NCBI GenBank assembly: GCA_902780365.1
Contig: CACZFE010000129.1
Location: 1 to 10,301 of the forward strand
Reading direction: 5' to 3'
Source of the DNA: an uncultured Spirochaetales bacterium
GTDB lineage: Bacteria > UBP6 > UBA1177
DNA length: 10,301 nt
Part shown: positions 6,457 to 10,301 of the stretch, in pieces
How the letters are laid out: each line of letters begins with the position of its first letter
Position numbering within the stretch: position 1 is the first letter of the stretch
Position numbers and translations under genes: made by a program
The notes under the pieces: model-generated
What the model saw: only the letters and a program-made list of their open reading frames with translations
Told to the model about the DNA's origin: nothing
Database searches by the model: none

Positions 6457-7817
6457 TGCATATTCATTTTATGGGCATAGGCGGCAGCGGCGTAAGCGGT
6501 CTTGCGACGGCGGCAAAGTCGTTCGGATACACTGTGAGCGGATGCGATCTCAAGGAAAGTTCTTTCCTCAAAATGGTCAGAGGGCAAGGGATAGAGTGCG
6601 TGACAGGGCATGATCCATCTCATATTGACGGGGTCGACATCCTTGTCCGTTCCAGCGCTGTTCCGCTTGACAATCCCGAAGTCGTGGCAGCTCTTGAAAA
6701 AGGGATAAAGGTTGTTACCCGCGGAGAGTTCCTTGCGATTCTGCTTGAAAACAAGCACAAGATCGGTGTCGGAGGCAGTCACGGCAAAACTTCGACGACG
6801 TGGATGATTTATGCGCTTCTTAAGGCAGCAGGCGTCGATGCTTCGGTTTATGCAGGCGGAAAAAGTAACGGACAGTCGAGTGTTTCATCCGGCGAGCCTT
6901 ATGTCGTGGAACTTGACGAAAGCGACGGTTCGATTTTCAAAATGCGTCCCGAATCGCTTGTTATAACAAACCTTGAATTCGAGCACGCCGATTTTTACAA
7001 AACTCCGTCCGAGATGCTGAAATCTTTCGAGCGTTATCTTCTTTCGGAAAGACCGGAAAATCTGATAATCGGACGCGGATATGACCTCAGTGACAAACTT
7101 TTCGGGATGTTTTCTCCGCTTTCTTTCCCGACTCACGATGAAATAAGGCGCGGAGAAGGTTTCGAGAACAGAGACCGCCGCAGTTTCTGCATAAAAAACG
7201 GCGAACTTTTCTTCATTTCGGGTGATAGCGAGATCTATGCCGGGGATGTGTCTGAACCGACGCATGTCCTGCAGAACCGTTCCGCCGCGCTTCTTGCCGC
7301 TTCGGAATATCTTTCTAAGACCGGCCGCGCTTTGCCGCGGACTGACCGTGGATTCTGGAAAAATGTGCCGAAAGTTGACAGACGCTTTCAGAATGTGGGA
7401 AGCTGGCACGGAATGACTCTGATCGACGACTATGCGCACCATCCGAGTGAAGTTGCCGCTCTCATCGAGCAGGCGGAGCTTGAGTTTAAAAATTTCTGCC
7501 TTCTTTTCCAGCCTCACAGGATTTCAAGATTCACCGCTTTTTACGATAAGTTCAGGGAAGTGCTGAAAAATGTCGGGACTCTGATCGTGCTTCCTGTCTA
7601 TTCTGCAGGTGAAAAGTGCGAAGGAAGAGCTTCCAAAGAGCTTTACGAAGAACTTAAAGGCGGAGAAAACTTTGTTTTTTATGCTGAAAATACAGATAAA
7701 GCAGTAGAGATTATTAAAGAAAATGAAAAGAAGCTGTGCGCTTCGGCGATAGTTTCTGTCGGTGCCGGCGATGTCAACTCTGTTTTAACAAAACTTATGA
7801 ACGGAGAGAACAGGTGA
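6456..7817 (+). CDS. murC: UDP-N-acetylmuramate-L-alanine ligase MurC
   Basis: Cytoplasmic Mur ligase that adds the first stem residue, L-Ala, to UDP-MurNAc supplied by MurB. It has 453 residues, as usual. The N-terminal Rossmann segment reads 'HFMGIGGSGVSGLA' (residues 4-17), then 'VRSSAVPLDNPEV'. The ATP loop is GVGGSHGKTST (residues 104-114, K111), where the His before Gly-Lys marks MurC or Mpl rather than the other ligases. 'ELDESDGSI', 'YAHHPSEVAAL', 'FQPHRISRF' and the terminal 'GAGDVNSV' are all typical. The 'HNVLNALAA' block reads HVLQNRSAALLAA, so the first Asn is Val. Mpl (recycling ligase) is the main alternative, but a dcw position beside murB favours MurC. It starts on the last base of the murG stop (TAATG), with a weak GGAAG 6 nt upstream, and its stop overlaps the murB GTG start. 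Confidence 0.95.
   Translation: MHIHFMGIGGSGVSGLATAAKSFGYTVSGCDLKESSFLKMVRGQGIECVTGHDPSHIDGVDILVRSSAVPLDNPEVVAALEKGIKVVTRGEFLAILLENKHKIGVGGSHGKTSTTWMIYALLKAAGVDASVYAGGKSNGQSSVSSGEPYVVELDESDGSIFKMRPESLVITNLEFEHADFYKTPSEMLKSFERYLLSERPENLIIGRGYDLSDKLFGMFSPLSFPTHDEIRRGEGFENRDRRSFCIKNGELFFISGDSEIYAGDVSEPTHVLQNRSAALLAASEYLSKTGRALPRTDRGFWKNVPKVDRRFQNVGSWHGMTLIDDYAHHPSEVAALIEQAELEFKNFCLLFQPHRISRFTAFYDKFREVLKNVGTLIVLPVYSAGEKCEGRASKELYEELKGGENFVFYAENTDKAVEIIKENEKKLCASAIVSVGAGDVNSVLTKLMNGENR
7803..7808 (+). promoter_or_regulatory. Ribosome binding site of murB
   Basis: GGAGAG lies 5 nt before the GTG at 7814, at the very end of murC. It marks the GTG as the start. The upstream in-frame ATG at 7736 would add 26 Cys/Arg-rich residues read from within conserved murC sequence, which do not look like a MurB N-terminus. 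Confidence 0.65.
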
Positions 7818-8656
7818 AGTTCAAGAAACGCGCCAACATAGGGGATTTTCTCACAATAAGGGTCAAAGACGCTGTGTGCGACCTTTACTTTCCTGAAATC
7901 ATCGATGATCTGGTGCGCTTTACGACAGAATTCGATGACTACAGGATTCTTTCCGGAGGAAGCAACATAATTGCCGGCGACGTTAAGAAACCTGTTCTTT
8001 ATATGGGAAAGGCGATCTCTACCAGTGATACCGACGATGTGGACGAATATCTGGTAAAAACTTTTATGCCTTCATGGGTGAGCAACGCCGCTTTGCTTGA
8101 CTATTCGATAAAAAACGGTCTTTCGGGAGTGGAGTTCCTTGCCGGAATTCCCGGAAATCTCGGCGGTGCGCTTTACGGAAACGCGGCTCCGGCAGGTTCT
8201 TCGTGGGACGATGTCGTCGGTGTCATCTATGTTATCCAGAACGGCAAGGTTTTCCCGTTCCTGCCGAAATACAGCTACCGTTCGCTCGACAACAAGCCGG
8301 AAGGCTGCTTCGTTATTTACGGCGCGGAGCTGATTTTGACGAAAGACACTTCCGAAAACGTAAGGACGAGGATTCTGGAGTTCCTGTCAAAAAGAATAAA
8401 GATAAAAGGGCACAGCGCAGGCTCGCTTTTCAAAAATCCGAAAGACGGAAAGGCTGGATATATGCTTGACCAGTGCGGAATGAAAGGTTTTTCCGTCGGC
8501 GGAGCGAAGCTCAGCGACAATCACGCTAACATAATAATAAATACGGGCGAAGGGACTTTCGACGACTTCTGCCGTCTGAAAGATATCGCAATAGAAAGAG
8601 TGCGCGAGAAATTCGGAGTCACTCTGGAGCCTGAAGTGCAGTTCTGGTATGACTGA
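7814..8656 (+). CDS. murB: UDP-N-acetylenolpyruvoylglucosamine reductase MurB
   Basis: Cytoplasmic FAD enzyme that uses NADPH to reduce UDP-GlcNAc-enolpyruvate to UDP-MurNAc, the substrate of MurC. From the GTG start it has 280 residues, a little short of the common 300 or so. FAD-binding blocks are 'ILSGGSNIIAGD' (usually LGGGSN) and 'GLSGVEFLAGIPGNLGGALYGNA'. 'YSYRSLD' gives the conserved Tyr-Arg. 'AGSLFKNP' places the catalytic Ser at residue 204, and this form of the motif is typical of type II MurB. 'HANIIINTG' and the closing 'LEPEV' (E272/E274, one of them the expected catalytic Glu) complete the enzyme. The N-terminal 'GGPA' part of the FAD domain is not obvious (VKDAV instead). The GTG overlaps the murC stop as GTGA, a coupling arrangement. 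An 18-nt gap separates it from ddl. Confidence 0.94.
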   Translation: MKFKKRANIGDFLTIRVKDAVCDLYFPEIIDDLVRFTTEFDDYRILSGGSNIIAGDVKKPVLYMGKAISTSDTDDVDEYLVKTFMPSWVSNAALLDYSIKNGLSGVEFLAGIPGNLGGALYGNAAPAGSSWDDVVGVIYVIQNGKVFPFLPKYSYRSLDNKPEGCFVIYGAELILTKDTSENVRTRILEFLSKRIKIKGHSAGSLFKNPKDGKAGYMLDQCGMKGFSVGGAKLSDNHANIIINTGEGTFDDFCRLKDIAIERVREKFGVTLEPEVQFWYD

Positions 8657-8664
8657 TTTTTTAT

Positions 8665-8670
8665 GGAGGA
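8665..8670 (+). promoter_or_regulatory. Ribosome binding site of ddl
   Basis: GGAGGA lies 4 nt before the ATG at 8675. It argues against the in-frame ATG at 8663, which overlaps the region immediately before this site and has only a T-run upstream. Confidence 0.65.
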
Positions 8671-8674
8671 TAGG

Positions 8675-9583
8675 ATGAAACTCGACAAGAATATGAAAAT
8701 CGCAGTTATTGCCGGCGGAATGTCGGACGAGCGCGAAGTCAGCCTCGTTACAGGCAACATGCTTTACAAAACACTAAGCGAAGGCGGCTACACCAATGTT
8801 AAGTTCATTGATGTCGGTTTTAATCTTGACAAGGAACTCCGCGAATTCATGCCCGATGTTGTCGTCAACGGCCTTCACGGAAGATACGGCGAGGACGGAA
8901 CAGTGCAGGGACTTCTTGAAATGATGAAGATCCCTTACACGAATTCGGGTGTTACGGCGAGCGCTGTCGGCATGGACAAGCTTATCTGCCGCGCTGTCAT
9001 GAAAGAATGCGGAATCAAAGTCGCGGAAGGAAAACATATCGAAGCTGCGCCTGATATGGAAAAGCCTTACGACTTCCCGTTTGTCGTCAAGGATCCGGTC
9101 AACGGTTCGAGCCGCGGCGTCTACATCGTTAAAAACGAAAAAGAGTGGGAAGAGGCTAAAAAAGAGCTCAAATCGGGGAAACGCTATCTTTGTGAACAGT
9201 TCTTCAAAGGACGCGAGGTCAATGTTGCAGTGCTTGAGAACAAGATCCTCGGCGATGTCGAGATCACTCCGGCAAACGAGTTCTATGACTACGACGCGAA
9301 ATACAACAGCGACAAGACGATATATACGGTCCATCCCGATATCAGCGAAATTGCAAGGGAGAAAATTTCCGATGCCGCTCTGAAACTGCATGTCGCGCTC
9401 GGATGCAAAGGCGTCACGAGAAGCGATTTTATAGTCAGCGGCGACGACTACATAATGCTTGAGATCAACACTCTTCCGGGAATGACGGGACATTCGCTTG
9501 TTCCGATGATTGCGAAATACCGAGGGATAGGATACCTCGAACTTATAGAAACCCTTATTTCGGAGTGTCTGGCTGAAAAATGA
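8675..9583 (+). CDS. ddl: D-alanine-D-alanine ligase Ddl
   Basis: Cytoplasmic ATP-grasp enzyme that makes the D-Ala-D-Ala used by MurF. It has 302 residues, matching the short DdlB type. The N-terminus has 'GGMSDEREVSL', with E21 at the position of E. coli E15. 'NGLHGRYGEDGTVQGLLE' and 'YTNSGVTASAVGMDK' follow. The ATP loop reads 'VKDPVNGSSRG': K139 and S145 (E. coli S150) are kept, but the usual Pro after Lys is Asp and the Glu of 'EGSS' is Asn (N143). 'EQFFKGREVNVAVL' is the hinge region. 'YDYDAKY' ends in Y210, the residue that is Tyr in D-Ala-D-Ala enzymes and Phe in Leuconostoc-type D-Ala-D-Lac enzymes, so a D-Ala terminus is predicted. R/E/N metal and substrate residues occur in 'TRSDF' and 'LEINTLPGMTGHS'. 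The stop overlaps ftsQ as ATGA. Confidence 0.95.
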   Translation: MKLDKNMKIAVIAGGMSDEREVSLVTGNMLYKTLSEGGYTNVKFIDVGFNLDKELREFMPDVVVNGLHGRYGEDGTVQGLLEMMKIPYTNSGVTASAVGMDKLICRAVMKECGIKVAEGKHIEAAPDMEKPYDFPFVVKDPVNGSSRGVYIVKNEKEWEEAKKELKSGKRYLCEQFFKGREVNVAVLENKILGDVEITPANEFYDYDAKYNSDKTIYTVHPDISEIAREKISDAALKLHVALGCKGVTRSDFIVSGDDYIMLEINTLPGMTGHSLVPMIAKYRGIGYLELIETLISECLAEK

Positions 9584-10301
9584 AGAAGTTCATCGGGATA
9601 TTGAGCAGCATGGGATATGTGCTCTGCACTTATCTTCTGGTTTCGCTTTTCGCTGCTGTTTTCTGTTTCGCCGGAGATACTTTCGAGGCATTCAAAAACA
9701 GCGACAAAATGCTCATAACTCCTGAAAATGTCGAAATAACAGGCAATCAGAACCTGACAAGGGAAGATATTCTTTTTGTGGCCGGTCTTGACAAAAAAAT
9801 AAGTTTTTTTGATGCTGACAGTAAAAAAATGACGCTGAATCTTTCGACATGCGGATGGGTAAAAAAAGCTTTTGTAGAAAAATTCTTCCCGAATTCCGTG
9901 AAGATACATATCGAAGAGTTCAAGCCTGCCATGATCGTTACCAGCAGAAAAAAGTCGGCTGATTCCGATAAGGATTCCTTTCTTCCGTGGTTCTCCGATT
10001 CTGACGGCATTCTTTTCAAAAAGGCTTTGTCCCGCGAGATTCCTAAAGACATGCCGGTTTTTTATTTGAAGTATTCCAATGCCGAAGAAGAGAAAAAACG
10101 GCCTGAAAAAATAAAAAATGCCATTTTTATTGCGGAACAGTGGAAAACTTTCAACTCGCCGTGCCGGCTTAAAAGCATAAGCTATGAGTTTCTTGCCGGA
10201 TATTCGGTGCAGTGCGGTCTTGAGAACAGGAATCTGAATACTGTCATTCATCTCAAGGAAGACGCCACGAACGACGAGTGGGTTAAAATGATGCAGAAAA
10301 C
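9580..10301 (+). CDS. ftsQ: Cell division protein FtsQ (DivIB family), 3' end outside window
   Basis: 240 codons are present with no stop before the window edge. FtsQ is a bitopic divisome protein that links early division proteins to the FtsW/FtsI synthase. The N-terminus is a very short cytoplasmic tail (MKK) followed by a single hydrophobic segment at residues 4-32. A POTRA domain follows at about 49-118: 'VEITGNQNLTREDI', 'AGLDKK.SFFDAD', 'CGWVKKAFVEKFFPNSVKIHIEE.KPA', the typical order for FtsQ. The next part has 'FSDSDGILF', matching the 'vD..G.vf' start of the FtsQ beta domain. The Arg of the usual 'ER.P' at the end of POTRA is Phe here. The ATG overlaps the ddl stop by 4 nt; the nearest GGAG (9562-9565) is 14 nt away, so initiation is probably coupled. 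ftsA and ftsZ would be expected just to the right. Three 7-base A or T runs lie at 9793-9829. Confidence 0.9.
   Translation, partial: MKKFIGILSSMGYVLCTYLLVSLFAAVFCFAGDTFEAFKNSDKMLITPENVEITGNQNLTREDILFVAGLDKKISFFDADSKKMTLNLSTCGWVKKAFVEKFFPNSVKIHIEEFKPAMIVTSRKKSADSDKDSFLPWFSDSDGILFKKALSREIPKDMPVFYLKYSNAEEEKKRPEKIKNAIFIAEQWKTFNSPCRLKSISYEFLAGYSVQCGLENRNLNTVIHLKEDATNDEWVKMMQK

Noticed and set aside
7736..7813. Upstream ATG start for murB giving 26 more residues
   Set aside because: The extension lies fully inside conserved murC sequence, has an improbable Cys/Arg-rich composition, and the GTG at 7814 has a good ribosome site and a GTGA overlap.
8663..8674. Upstream ATG start for ddl
   Set aside because: No ribosome site precedes it, while GGAGGA fits the ATG at 8675.
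8774..9493. Open frame on the - strand opposite ddl (239 codons)
   Set aside because: Antisense shadow of a highly conserved enzyme with no domain of its own; the same holds for the frame at 6885-7517 opposite murC.
9448..10251. Long open frame on the - strand opposite the end of ddl and ftsQ (267 codons)
   Set aside because: It is antisense to conserved Ddl and FtsQ sequence, resembles no family I know, and has no ribosome site or operon context.

Overview
This window is a stretch of a bacterial division and cell wall (dcw) cluster. Ten genes lie on the + strand with almost no space between them. In order they are: the 3' end of a PASTA-bearing transpeptidase (ftsI-like), murE, murF, murD, ftsW, murG, murC, murB, ddl, and the 5' part of ftsQ, which runs off the right edge. 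Neighbouring genes overlap by 1-14 nt, abut, or are separated by at most 18 nt. I see no terminator, no RNA gene, no mobile element and no gene-free stretch over 20 nt, so the block reads as one translationally coupled operon.

The genes cover most of the peptidoglycan precursor route. MurB makes UDP-MurNAc, and MurC, MurD and MurE add L-Ala, D-Glu and the diamino acid. The DNPR motif of MurE predicts meso-diaminopimelate. Ddl makes D-Ala-D-Ala and MurF adds it. MurG makes lipid II, FtsW polymerises it, the FtsI-like protein crosslinks it at the septum, and FtsQ recruits the divisome.

Two things depart from the textbook cluster. First, mraY (the lipid I synthase), which usually sits between murF and murD, is absent: murF and murD overlap by 4 nt. 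Second, the MurG is strongly divergent. All three glycine-rich loops of the fold have lost most of their glycines, although the aligned His, Glu, Asn and Gln positions remain. The two membrane-associated precursor steps are therefore the ones that look unusual here. FtsW also carries a pair of cysteines in its predicted periplasmic catalytic loop.

The organism cannot be named from this sequence. Base composition is moderate. The gene order murC-murB-ddl-ftsQ is common in Proteobacteria and several other diderm phyla. PASTA on an FtsI-type protein is common in Firmicutes, Actinobacteria, Thermotogae and some deltaproteobacterial lineages. The mixture, with the divergent MurG, suggests an under-sampled, probably diderm lineage; this is inference. 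No wholly new system was found, and the core of the window is ordinary cell wall synthesis.
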